Shown piece after piece: positions 47,915 through 56,208 of a stretch of 64,000 nt of DNA. Source of the stretch: Herbiconiux solani NBRC 106740 (GTDB lineage: Bacteria > Actinomycetota > Actinomycetes > Actinomycetales > Microbacteriaceae); contig NZ_BCST01000011.1 of the NCBI RefSeq assembly GCF_001571005.1, forward strand, positions 1 to 64,000. The letters are read 5' to 3'. The translations under genes and the position numbers were made by a program. Position 1 is the first letter of the stretch; each line of letters begins with the position of its first letter. A model generated the notes under the pieces. It searched no databases. It saw nothing but the letters and a program-made list of their open reading frames with translations, and was not told the origin of the DNA.

Positions 47915-47940
47915 CGGCGTGACGCCGTGACGCTGTAACG
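47909..47940. repeat. Four 8-bp tandem units starting at a stop codon
   Basis: Units at 47909, 47917, 47925 and 47933 of the form (C/G)(C/T)GT(A/G)ACG. The first contains the TAA stop of the upstream gene; the others place TGA or TAA triplets in series. Confidence 0.85.
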
Positions 47941-47988
47941 ACCGGCGGCCGTCAGGGTCCGGCTGCGGCCGTCGATCCGCGGAGCGGT

Positions 47989-48207
47989 CTACTCCTCGTA
48001 GCCGAAGTTGTCGTGCAGCACCTCGGCGTCGTCGTCGAAGACCGGGTCGATCGCGATCTCGTCGGTGACCTCGGGGTCGGCGTCGATGTCCGAGGTCTCG
48101 TCCAGGTCGACGTCCTGGTCGAGGTCGGCGTTCTGCAGCTCCTGGTCGGAGAGCGAGAACTCCTTGGTCTCGTCGGGCTCGTTGATGCGCTCGTTCAGGT
48201 CGGCCAT
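47989..48207 (-). CDS. Small acidic hypothetical protein
   Basis: A 72-residue, very acidic protein with no basic cluster and no predicted core: DLNERINEPDETKEFSLSDQELQNADLDQDVDLDETSD, ending VLHDNFGYEE. ATG 48207 follows a good AAGGAG site. Likely disordered; function unknown. It is divergent from the FAD/Rieske oxidoreductase gene, whose start lies 143 bp away. A small acidic regulator or a partner of that enzyme is possible, but nothing in the sequence proves it. Confidence 0.7.
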   Translation of the reverse strand: MADLNERINEPDETKEFSLSDQELQNADLDQDVDLDETSDIDADPEVTDEIAIDPVFDDDAEVLHDNFGYEE

Positions 48208-48350
48208 TGCTGCTCCTTGAGGTGGTGGGGACGCCCGGTCATGCGGCGTCCGAGTCGTGTGAGACAACCGTAGGCACGAATCGGGCACGCTGTCGACAGA
48301 CCGTTGTCGAAGCCCCTACCGGCGCGGCGCGTGCGGGGGTCAACTGGAGA

Positions 48351-49943
48351 ATGACCTCCTTGTGGCGAGCAGGCCGGGCGCCGTTCCCGGGCACACCCTT
48401 CGAACCGGGACGGGCCTACGACGACGTGGTCGTCGGCGCCGGCCTCACCGGGCTGACCACCGCCCTCCTCCTGGCCGAGGCGGGCCGCCGGGTGGTGGTG
48501 CTCGAGGCAAGGGACATCGGAGCCCTCGCCTCCGGCAACACGACCGGCAAGCTCTCGCTGCTGCAGGGCAGCCGGCTCTCGACGATCCGGAAGCACCATT
48601 CCCGCCGCATCCTTCGCGCCTACGTCGATATGAACCGCGACGGGCAGGACTGGCTGCTGGAGTTCTGCGAGCGCGCCGGCGTGCCCGTCGAGCGGCGCAC
48701 CGCGTACAGCTACGCCCAGCATCCGGATGCGGCCGACACCGTCGACTCCGAGTATCACGCGGCCCGCGAGGCAGGGCTCCCCGTGTCGCTGGTCGACGGC
48801 GACGCGCTCGACCTGCCCTTCCCGTTCGCGTTCGGGGTGGCGCTGCCGGACCAGGCCCAGTTCGACTCGATGGACGTGCTCGACGCCCTCGCCGGGGCGT
48901 TCGTCGCAGCCGGAGGCGTCATCCACACCGGCGCCCGGGTCGTCGGGGTGCGGGCCTCCGACCCGGCCGTCGTGCGGGTCGAGGGCGATGCGGCCACGGG
49001 CTCGGTCGGGGGAGCGGTCACCGGCCGGTCGGTCGTGCTCGCCACCGGGACGCCGATCCTCGACCGCGGCCTCTACTTCGCCAAGCTGCACGGGATGCGC
49101 AGCTACGCCACCTCCTTCGTCGTGCCCGGCGAGGAGGCCGACTCCCTCCCGCTCGGCATGTTCCTCTCGATCGGCGACCCGGATTCCGGCGGCCCGGCCG
49201 CGTCGCGGTCGGTGAGGTCGGCACCGCACGAGGAGGGCGGGGTGCAGCTCGTGATCGGCGGCAACGGCCACGAGGTGGGCCGGCCCGGGTCGATGAGCGA
49301 GGAGGAGCGGGTCGAGGATCTCGTCGCGTGGACGGGCCGGTTCTGGCCGGGCGCCCGGCTGACCCACTCCTGGTCGGCCCAGGACTACGAGTCGCACAAC
49401 CTGATCCCCTTCGTCGGCGCTCTGCCCCGTGGTCGGGGGCGCGTCTACATCGCCACGGGCTACGCCAAGTGGGGGCTGACGAACGGCGTCGCGGCGGCGC
49501 TCCGCCTGCGCTCCGAGATCCTCGGCGAGCCGCGGTCGGAGCGGGCCGGCTGGCACCAGGTGCTCGGCACCCGGCTCACCAAGCCGGCCGACATCGGGCG
49601 CGGCGCGAGCGCCGGTGCGGCCGTGGGCCTCGAGGCCGCCAAGGGCTGGCTGGGAGCCGAGCGCCGCCCGGTGCCCGTGCCGCGCCCGGCCGAGGGCGAG
49701 GGCGTGGTGGCGAACACGAAGGGCCGGCCCGTCGGCATCTCGACGGTCGACGGCGTGACCTGTGCGGTCAGCGCGGTCTGCCCGCACCTCGGCGGCGTGC
49801 TGGAGTGGAACGACGCGGAGCGCTCCTGGGACTGCCCGCTGCACTCCTCGCGGTTCGCCGCCGACGGCACGCGGCTCGAGGGCCCGGCGGTCGAGGACCT
49901 TCCGGTGCTGCCCCGGGTGCGCGCGCGGCACGGGGCGCGCTGA
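48351..49943 (+). CDS. FAD-dependent oxidoreductase with C-terminal Rieske [2Fe-2S] domain
   Basis: A 530-residue two-domain protein. The DAO-type FAD domain begins VVVGAGLTGLTTALLLAEAGRRVVVLEA near residue 25 and continues with GASAGAAVGL to about 430. The Rieske domain follows with both ligand pairs, CPHLGG and CPLHSSRF. Such fusions oxidise amines or similar substrates, passing electrons from FAD to the iron-sulfur cluster. Substrate is not readable. ATG 48351 gives the family N-terminus; the GGAG touching it is too close to be ideal. The last 21 bases of the gene are part of a tandem duplication continuing past the stop. Confidence 0.9.
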   Translation: MTSLWRAGRAPFPGTPFEPGRAYDDVVVGAGLTGLTTALLLAEAGRRVVVLEARDIGALASGNTTGKLSLLQGSRLSTIRKHHSRRILRAYVDMNRDGQDWLLEFCERAGVPVERRTAYSYAQHPDAADTVDSEYHAAREAGLPVSLVDGDALDLPFPFAFGVALPDQAQFDSMDVLDALAGAFVAAGGVIHTGARVVGVRASDPAVVRVEGDAATGSVGGAVTGRSVVLATGTPILDRGLYFAKLHGMRSYATSFVVPGEEADSLPLGMFLSIGDPDSGGPAASRSVRSAPHEEGGVQLVIGGNGHEVGRPGSMSEEERVEDLVAWTGRFWPGARLTHSWSAQDYESHNLIPFVGALPRGRGRVYIATGYAKWGLTNGVAAALRLRSEILGEPRSERAGWHQVLGTRLTKPADIGRGASAGAAVGLEAAKGWLGAERRPVPVPRPAEGEGVVANTKGRPVGISTVDGVTCAVSAVCPHLGGVLEWNDAERSWDCPLHSSRFAADGTRLEGPAVEDLPVLPRVRARHGAR

Positions 49944-49984
49944 GGGGGAGCCGGATATGTGCGCGGCACGGAGCGCGCTGAGGG
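49923..49984. repeat. 24-bp direct repeat spanning a stop codon, 38-bp period
   Basis: The segment 49923-49946 includes the TGA stop of the Rieske oxidoreductase. It recurs with one mismatch at 49961-49984. Confidence 0.85.
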
Positions 49985-50061
49985 TGCCCCGGATGGGCGT
50001 TCGACGCGGCGTCGCGGCGGTGTCCGGGCTGCGGTCCAGGCGGGGCCGGTAGCATTCGGGC

Positions 50062-51732
50062 ATGACGCTCGTGGGGCCGGAGTCGCTGATCCGTCAGACG
50101 CGCGCGGGCGCGGTGCGCGGATCCCGTGAGGACGGCGTGCTCAGCTGGAAGGGCGTGCCGTTCGCCGCGCCGCCCGTCGGGGAGCGGCGGTTCCGCCGGC
50201 CCGCCCCGCCCGAACCCTGGCCGGAGCTGCGCGACGCGACCCGGTTCGGCCCGATGGCACCTCAGCGGGTGCTGCGCTCGATGGAGGTCGTGCCCGGCGT
50301 CGGCATCGACGAGGACTGCCTCACGCTCAACATCTGGGCGCCCCCGGGCGACGAGCCGAAGCCGGTGATGGTCTGGATCCACGGCGGCGGCTACTTCCAG
50401 GGATCGACCGCGCAGCGGTACTACGACGGGCGGGCCCTCGTCGCGAACGGCGACGTGATCGTGGTCAGCGTCAACTACCGGCTGGGCGTGCTGGGGTTCG
50501 TCGACTTCTCGAGCCTCGACGACTCGGACTCGGACTCGGACGAGGATGCTGACGCCGGCGATCGTCTCGACGCCGCCCACCTCGACCACGCCGACCGCCT
50601 CGACGATGCCGAACCGGACGGGCAGCGTGCGAACGCCGGCGCCAGCTTCTCCCACGGCTTCGACTCGAACCTCGGCCTCCGCGACCAGATCGCCGCCCTC
50701 GAGTGGGTGCGCGAGAACATCGCGGTCTTCGGCGGCGACCCCGATGACGTGACGCTCTTCGGCGAGTCCGCGGGCGGCGCCTGCGTGATCGCGCTGATGG
50801 CCTCCCCGCTCGCCGAGGGACTGTTCCACCGCGCGATCGCCCAGAGCGCACCCGTGACCAGCATCTACGGCCGGCACCGGGCGAAGGCGGTCGCCCGGCG
50901 CTTCCTCGAGATCGTCGGCATCGACCCGGGCGAGGCGCACCGGCTGCGCGACCTCGACGCCTTCGACCTGGTCGACGCGGGGGCCGAGCTCATCCACGAG
51001 GTCTCCTCGGGCACCCCGGGCACGCTCGCGATGGCGCCGATGCAGGGCGACGACGTGCTGCCGGAGTACCCGCTCACGGTCATCCGCGAGGGGCGCGCCC
51101 CGCGCATCCCGCTGATCATCGGCACCAACCGCGACGAGTCGTCGTTCTTCAAGCTCATGCGCTCGCCGCTGCTGCCCATCACGGGCGAGTCGGTCGAGCA
51201 GATGTTCGCCGAGATCGCCGCCGACCGCCCCGAGTTCGCCGACGCGGGCCAGCGCATCACGAGCGCCTACCCGGCCTACCCACGCCGTCGGACTCCCGCC
51301 GAGGTCTCGCGCGACGCGGGGTTCCGGATGCCGTCGATCTGGCTCGCCGAGGCCCACAGCCGCTTCGCGCCGACCTGGATGTACCGCTTCGACCACGCCA
51401 CCCCGCTCCTCCGCGTCACCGGCATCGGAGCCACGCACGCCGCCGAGCTGGCCTACGTCTTCGGGTCGTTCGCGCCGCGCGGCAAGGACATCGTGTTCGG
51501 GCTCGGCGGCCGTGCCGAGGCCCAGCGCGTCTCCGAGCGCCTGCAGTCGCGCTGGCTGGCGTTCGCGCACGGCGGCGACCCCGACACGACGGTCCAGGAT
51601 GCGCCGGGCTGGCCACGCTACGACGAGACGCTCCGCAGCACCCTCATCATCGACCGGGACGACACGATCGTCGACGACCCGGACGCCGAGATCCGGGAGG
51701 CCTGGGGGCCCGAGGTGCTCGCCTTCCGCTGA
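50062..51732 (+). CDS. Type B carboxylesterase
   Basis: A 556-residue alpha/beta-hydrolase of the carboxylesterase/lipase type B family. EDCLTLNIWAP and WIHGGGYFQG (oxyanion hole) precede the nucleophile FGESAGGA; the acid is in GTNRDESSF and the His in GATHAAELAYVFG. A low-complexity insert of about 45 residues (DDSDSDSDEDADAGDRL and onward), starting near residue 153 right after VNYRLGVLGF, breaks a normally conserved stretch. It is encoded by a GACTCG-type repeat at about 50520-50545. Likely acts on aryl or alkyl esters. Start ATG 50062 follows a G-rich region. Confidence 0.92.
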   Translation: MTLVGPESLIRQTRAGAVRGSREDGVLSWKGVPFAAPPVGERRFRRPAPPEPWPELRDATRFGPMAPQRVLRSMEVVPGVGIDEDCLTLNIWAPPGDEPKPVMVWIHGGGYFQGSTAQRYYDGRALVANGDVIVVSVNYRLGVLGFVDFSSLDDSDSDSDEDADAGDRLDAAHLDHADRLDDAEPDGQRANAGASFSHGFDSNLGLRDQIAALEWVRENIAVFGGDPDDVTLFGESAGGACVIALMASPLAEGLFHRAIAQSAPVTSIYGRHRAKAVARRFLEIVGIDPGEAHRLRDLDAFDLVDAGAELIHEVSSGTPGTLAMAPMQGDDVLPEYPLTVIREGRAPRIPLIIGTNRDESSFFKLMRSPLLPITGESVEQMFAEIAADRPEFADAGQRITSAYPAYPRRRTPAEVSRDAGFRMPSIWLAEAHSRFAPTWMYRFDHATPLLRVTGIGATHAAELAYVFGSFAPRGKDIVFGLGGRAEAQRVSERLQSRWLAFAHGGDPDTTVQDAPGWPRYDETLRSTLIIDRDDTIVDDPDAEIREAWGPEVLAFR

Positions 51733-51782
51733 GCTGTCCGCCCGGGCCCGACCACGTCCCGTCCGCGTGATAGGAATTGAGC

Positions 51783-52472
51783 ATGGTCGCCGAGCAGTTC
51801 GTCACGCCGTTCTGGATCGACCTCGCCGCGACCGCGCTCGGCAGCGTGCAGGGCGCCATGTTCGCCGCCCAGTTCAAGGACAAGCGCCTCGACCTGCTCG
51901 GCGTCGGCGTGATCGGGGTCGTCGCGGGCTTCGGCGGCGGTGTGATCCGCGACCTGCTGCTCAACCAGGTGCCGATCGCGCTCGAGACGAACTGGTTCAT
52001 CCCGATCGCCATCGTCGCGGCCCTGCTCGGCATGCTGCTCGAGCGGCTCTTCACCCGGCTCAACGTCGTCATCACGATCCTCGACGCGCTGAGCCTCGGG
52101 CTCTTCGCGGCCATCGGCACGAGCAAGGCGCTGTCGGTCGGGCTGCCGGTGGTGCCGGCGATCTTCGTGGGCCTGGTCGCCGCGGTCGGGGGCGGCATGC
52201 TGCGCGACATCCTGCTCGGGATGCCCATCGGCGTCATGCACGTCGGCTCGCTCTACGCGGTCGCCGCGGGCGCCGGGTCGACCGTGCTGGTGGTGATGGT
52301 CGCGCTCGGCGGCGACGTGACGATCGCGGGCATCGGCTGCGTGATCGTGACCACTGCGATCCGTCTGCTCGCCGTACGCTACGGCTGGAGTCTCCCCGAG
52401 CAGCGCACGATCAGCACGCTCCGGCGACTGCGGCGGCAGCGCACCGCGCGCACCGGCGACAACGGCTTTTGA
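51783..52472 (+). CDS. UPF0126 / TRIC-like cation channel membrane protein
   Basis: A 229-residue protein with seven predicted helices and two copies of the glycine-rich UPF0126 domain, each bearing GGG..RD (GGGVIRDLLL near 60, GGGMLRDILL near 140). Prokaryotic relatives share the TRIC trimeric intracellular cation channel fold and conduct K+ and similar ions. ATG 51783 follows AGGAA; a TTG two codons earlier is also possible. The C-terminus is an Arg-rich cytoplasmic tail. It lies 50 bp after the esterase gene, apparently in its own unit. Confidence 0.9.
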   Translation: MVAEQFVTPFWIDLAATALGSVQGAMFAAQFKDKRLDLLGVGVIGVVAGFGGGVIRDLLLNQVPIALETNWFIPIAIVAALLGMLLERLFTRLNVVITILDALSLGLFAAIGTSKALSVGLPVVPAIFVGLVAAVGGGMLRDILLGMPIGVMHVGSLYAVAAGAGSTVLVVMVALGGDVTIAGIGCVIVTTAIRLLAVRYGWSLPEQRTISTLRRLRRQRTARTGDNGF

Positions 52473-52659
52473 ACGTTTCGCGGCACCTCTCCGTTGACCC
52501 CAGATGAGGCCGACGGGCGCCCTCGAGCCGCTGGGCCGCCTCACACGAGGTGCATCGACGGCTCTGGGGAATCTGCCAGGCCTGATCCATACGTTCGACA
52601 TCAGCTGACCGTCTCCACGGTCTCGTCCCCTCGAGATCCGCCCCAGACAGGGAGTCCCC

Positions 52660-53178
52660 ATGAACACTCGTCAGAAGAAGTTCGCCCTCGCCACGATGAC
52701 CGGCGTCTCGATCTCGGTGGCCCTCGCCGGCTGCTCCACCGGCACCACCACGGCCGACGCGGGAGCGGGCGCTGCCGCTCCCGGCACCGCGGCCTCGACC
52801 CCCACCGCGGGCGGCTCGACCGGCTCGGGCGGCTCGACCGGTTCTGCGCCGGCGGCCGGCGGAAGCGCCTCGGGCGCGAGCACCTACGCCGACGGCACCT
52901 ACGAGGCCACCGGCGGTTACACCTCGCCGAACGGCAAGGAGGAGATCGACGTCTCGATCACCCTCGCCGGCGACGTCATCACGGCCGTGACGGTCACCCC
53001 CGAGGCGACCAACCCCAACTCCGTCAACTACCAGACCCAGTTCGCCGACGGCATCTCCTCGGTCGTCGTCGGCAAGGACATCGACGAGATCGACGTCTCG
53101 CGCGTCGCCGGTTCGAGCCTCACCAGCGGCGGCTTCAACGCGGCCGTCGAGACCATCAAGGGCGACGCCGCCGCGTGA
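52660..53178 (+). CDS. FMN-binding-domain lipoprotein (likely flavinylated electron carrier)
   Basis: A 172-residue lipoprotein. The signal ends with lipobox ALAGC (Cys25); a Gly/Ser/Thr linker of about 45 residues follows, then one FMN-binding domain (about 75-170, DGTYEATGGYTSPNGKEEIDVSITLAGD). The segment VAGSSLTSGGFNAA aligns with the (S/T)GA(S/T) site where ApbE attaches FMN to Ser or Thr; here it reads AGSS. It is followed 14 bp later by apbE and then a flavoprotein membrane partner, so it is probably the terminal extracytoplasmic electron carrier. ATG 52660 follows a purine-rich leader. Confidence 0.87.
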   Translation: MNTRQKKFALATMTGVSISVALAGCSTGTTTADAGAGAAAPGTAASTPTAGGSTGSGGSTGSAPAAGGSASGASTYADGTYEATGGYTSPNGKEEIDVSITLAGDVITAVTVTPEATNPNSVNYQTQFADGISSVVVGKDIDEIDVSRVAGSSLTSGGFNAAVETIKGDAAA

Positions 53179-53192
53179 CGGCGGGTAGCGCC

Positions 53193-54194
53193 ATGACCGT
53201 GCAGGAGCGCGGGCCGGGCTCGGGGACCGGGCCAGCGGTGCCCCCGCCGTCAGCGCCCGGGTCGTCGGAGCCCGGGTCGGTGGCCTCCGGTTCGACCGCG
53301 GGCGGGCCGGCGGTGCTCGAGTTCGAGGCGATCGGCACCCACTGGCAGATCGAGACGCCCGAACCACTCGGGCTCGAGGTGCGCGGAGCCGTCTCGGCCC
53401 GCATCGCCGACTTCGACCGGGCCTACTCCCGCTTCCGCGACGACTCGGTGGTGGCAGCGGCCGCCCGCGGCGCGGGGCGCTACGAGTTCCCGCCCGACGC
53501 CGTGCCGCTCTTCGAGCTCTACGACCGGCTCTTCGCCGCGACCGGCGGTGCGGTCGACCCCCTCGTCGGGCGCGAGCTCGAACTGCTCGGCTACGACCGC
53601 GAGTACACCTTGGTTCCGGTGCCCGCCGCCGACCGGGCCGGTGAGGATGCGCTGCCCCGCGCATCCTGGACCGTCGACGTCGAGCGCGACGGCCCCGCGA
53701 TCACCACCCGGCGCCCGCTGGTGATCGACGTCGGGGCGGCCGGCAAAGGCTACCTCGTCGATCTCGTGGCCGCGGTGCTGCGCGAGCACGGGGTCAGCTC
53801 GTTCGTGGTCGACGCCAGCGGCGACCTCGTGCACGCGGGGCCCGTGGGAGGCGAGCCGATCCGCATCGGCCTCGAGCATCCGTCGCAGCCCGGTACCGCG
53901 ATCGGCGTGGCCCGGCTCCAGGATGCGTCGCTCTGCGCCTCGGCCGTCAACCGGCGGGCCTGGGGCGAGGGCCTCCACCACGTCCTCGACGCGCGCACGG
54001 GGCAGCCGGCCCGCAGCGTCGTCGCCACCTGGGTCGTCGCCCGGACCACGGCACTCGCCGACGGCCTCGCGACCGCCCTGTTCTTCACGAGCGCCCACGA
54101 GCTCGCGAAGAGCTTCCACTTCAGCTGTGTCCGCATGTACGCCGACGGGCGAGCCGAGATCTCGCGCGACTTCCCAGGAGAGCTCTTCACATGA
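53193..54194 (+). CDS. apbE: FAD:protein FMN transferase (ApbE family)
   Basis: A 333-residue flavin transferase that uses FAD to attach FMN covalently to Ser/Thr of target proteins. Features: EFEAIGTHWQIE near residue 40, RFRDDSVVA, GAVDPLVGRELELLGYD, the nucleotide/metal segment VIDVGAAGKGYLVDLVAAVL, VVDASGDLVHAG and HHVLDARTGQPA. It lacks an obvious signal peptide and is therefore probably cytoplasmic or membrane-loosely bound, despite its likely substrate being exported; some actinobacterial ApbE proteins look this way. GTG 53175 (overlapping the previous stop) and ATG 53193 are both possible. Its stop overlaps the next start by 4 bp. Confidence 0.92.
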   Translation: MTVQERGPGSGTGPAVPPPSAPGSSEPGSVASGSTAGGPAVLEFEAIGTHWQIETPEPLGLEVRGAVSARIADFDRAYSRFRDDSVVAAAARGAGRYEFPPDAVPLFELYDRLFAATGGAVDPLVGRELELLGYDREYTLVPVPAADRAGEDALPRASWTVDVERDGPAITTRRPLVIDVGAAGKGYLVDLVAAVLREHGVSSFVVDASGDLVHAGPVGGEPIRIGLEHPSQPGTAIGVARLQDASLCASAVNRRAWGEGLHHVLDARTGQPARSVVATWVVARTTALADGLATALFFTSAHELAKSFHFSCVRMYADGRAEISRDFPGELFT

Positions 54195-55855
54195 GATCAC
54201 GCATCGACACCCTCATCGGGCGCGTCACGATGTACAACCTGCTGATCATCGTGCTCGCGGTGATCGCCGTCGTCGCGGTCATCGCGAGCGTCGCCGGTCA
54301 GCTGTTCTACACCCCGGCCGCGCTGGCGCTGAGCCTCGTCGTCGCCGTGCTGGCGACGGTGGGGTCGAGCTGGCTCGCGGCATGGATCTTCCGCACCCGG
54401 GCGCACCTGCCGTCGGCGGTGATCTCGGGGCTGCTGATCTTCTTCGTCTTCCTGCCGAGCGCGACGCTGCCGGGGCTCGGGTTCATCGCGCTCGCCGGAG
54501 TCATCGCCTCGGCGTCGAAGTACGTGCTCGCGATCCGCGGCCGGCACGTGCTGAACCCGGTCGCCGTGGCGGCGGTCGTGCTCTCGGTTACGGCCCTCTA
54601 CCCGTCGGGCTGGTGGGTGGCGACGCCGGTGCTGCTGCCCTTCGTCGCCGTGGGCGCGCTGCTCGTGCTCTACCGCACCCGCAAGCTGGCGATGGGCCTG
54701 GTCTTCGTGGTGGTCGCCGCCGGTGTCGTGATCGTGCGCGTCACCGCGGGCGGGCTTGAGCTCGGGGAGTCGGTGCAGCTGGCGTTCGCCTCGTTCCCGA
54801 TCGTCTTCCTCGCCGGCTTCATGCTGAGCGAGCCGCTCACCCTCCCGCCCCGGCGGCTGCAGCAGCTGCTGGTCGCGGCGGTCGTCGCGGTGCTGTTCGC
54901 GATCCCGTTCCAGCTCGGGCCGATCTACTCCAGCCCCGAGATCGCGCTCGTCATCGGCAACATCGTGGCCTTCGCCTTCGGGCAGCGCCGCAGCATCCGG
55001 ATGCGCTACCTCGGCGTCCGCGACCTCACGCCGACGGCCGTCGCCTTCGACTTCGAGCCGGCCTCGCCCGTGCGCTTCCGGCCCGGGCAGTACCTCGAGC
55101 TCGGGCTGCCGCACGGCCGGAGCGACTCGCGGGGTTCCCGCCGCGCCTTCAGCATCGCCTCCGCACCCGGGGCCGACGTCCTGAGCCTCGGGGTGAAGCT
55201 CTCGCAGCCCTCGAGCTCGTTCAAGCGGGCGCTCGTGGCGCTCGAGCCGGGCGCGACCGTGCGCGCGACCTGGGTCGGCGGCGACTTCCTCCTGCCGGCC
55301 GATCCGGCCACCCCCGTCATCCTCGCGGCGGGCGGCATCGGCATCACCCCCTTCATCAGCCAGCTCCAGTCCGCGGCCCGCGTCCCGGCCGCGGCCGGTG
55401 CCCGCGGTGGTCACGGCGCCGGCAGCGCTGGCGGCCGCGCGCCCGTTGGCGGCGCCAGCAGCCGCGGGTCCGGTGGCAGCGCCGGCAGCCGCGACACCGG
55501 CGGCAGCGCCGACAGCGGGGGGACCGGCGGCAGCGCTGGCTCGGGGGCGATCCGGGATGCGGTTCTCGTGTATTCGGTCTCGTCGGCCGACGAGCTCGCG
55601 TACCTCCCCGAGCTCGTGGCGTCGGGCATCCGGGTGCTCGTGACCGCCCCGCAGCCGCCCGCCGACCTGCCGCCGAATTGGCGCTACCTCGGTGCCGGAC
55701 GCCTCAGCCCCGACGTGCTCGCGGGGGCCGTCCCCGACCTCTCCTCGCGCCGCGGCTACGTCTCCGGCCCGCCCGGCTACGTCGACCACGTCTCGACGGT
55801 CCTCCGTCGTGCGGGCGCCCACAGCATCCGCACCGACCAGTTCGCGGGCTACTAG
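54191..55855 (+). CDS. NqrB/RnfD-like membrane protein fused to a ferredoxin:NAD(P)H reductase domain
   Basis: A 554-residue fusion. Residues 1-265 hold about nine membrane helices with NqrB/RnfD-like character (SKYVLAIRGRHVLNPVAVAAVVLS). Residues 275-554 form an FNR module: FAD site RFRPGQYLELGLP and RRAFSIASAPG, NAD(P)-site AAGGIGITPFIS, and C-terminal RRGYVSGPPGYVDHVS. A Gly/Ser/Ala-rich insert of about 60 residues (397-456) splits the nucleotide-binding half, from repetitive GGCAGCGC-type DNA at about 55395-55550. It would take electrons from NAD(P)H across the membrane to the flavinylated lipoprotein. It overlaps apbE by 4 bp and ends the operon. Confidence 0.88.
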   Translation: MRSRIDTLIGRVTMYNLLIIVLAVIAVVAVIASVAGQLFYTPAALALSLVVAVLATVGSSWLAAWIFRTRAHLPSAVISGLLIFFVFLPSATLPGLGFIALAGVIASASKYVLAIRGRHVLNPVAVAAVVLSVTALYPSGWWVATPVLLPFVAVGALLVLYRTRKLAMGLVFVVVAAGVVIVRVTAGGLELGESVQLAFASFPIVFLAGFMLSEPLTLPPRRLQQLLVAAVVAVLFAIPFQLGPIYSSPEIALVIGNIVAFAFGQRRSIRMRYLGVRDLTPTAVAFDFEPASPVRFRPGQYLELGLPHGRSDSRGSRRAFSIASAPGADVLSLGVKLSQPSSSFKRALVALEPGATVRATWVGGDFLLPADPATPVILAAGGIGITPFISQLQSAARVPAAAGARGGHGAGSAGGRAPVGGASSRGSGGSAGSRDTGGSADSGGTGGSAGSGAIRDAVLVYSVSSADELAYLPELVASGIRVLVTAPQPPADLPPNWRYLGAGRLSPDVLAGAVPDLSSRRGYVSGPPGYVDHVSTVLRRAGAHSIRTDQFAGY

Positions 55856-55874
55856 CCCCACCCCGTGAGGCGAA

Positions 55875-56152
55875 CCGTCACAAACCGCCCTAAACAGGGG
55901 CGGGAAGGGCGGTTTGTGACGGCTCGCGGACGCGGGAGGGGCTCGCATCCCAGCCACCCCACCTCACCCGTGGGGCGAACCGTCACTAAATGCCCGAAAC
56001 GTGGGCGGGAAGGGCGGTTTGTGACGGCTTGCGAATGTGGGGAATCCGCATCCCACCCACCCCATCGCTGGGGCGAGCCGTCAGAAATCGCCCTAAACGG
56101 GGGCGGGAGGGGCGGTTTGTGACGGGTCGCGGGTTGGGCGGTTTGTGACGGG
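55875..56152. repeat. Array of long hairpin repeats (3.5 copies, about 100-bp period)
   Basis: Copy 1 has perfect 17-bp arms (55875-55891 and 55906-55922) around a 14-base loop. Copy 2 (55980-56027) and copy 3 (56078-56125) keep the right arm GGCGGTTTGTGACGG but have altered left arms. A fourth right arm alone lies at 56136-56152. Spacer segments with GCATCCCA..CCACCCCA are also repeated. The 353 bp between the flavoprotein and the convergent photolyase gene hold no gene; they look like a REP/BIME-type element and would also stop transcription. Confidence 0.9.
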
Positions 56153-56208
56153 TCGCCGGACGAGGGGGCGGGCGGGTCGCGGGACGAGGGCGGGGCGGGC
56201 GGGACGGG

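Noticed and set aside
55875-56152. CRISPR array
   Set aside because: Units are long hairpins with about 100-bp period and diverged arms, with no constant-length unique spacers and no cas genes in the window.
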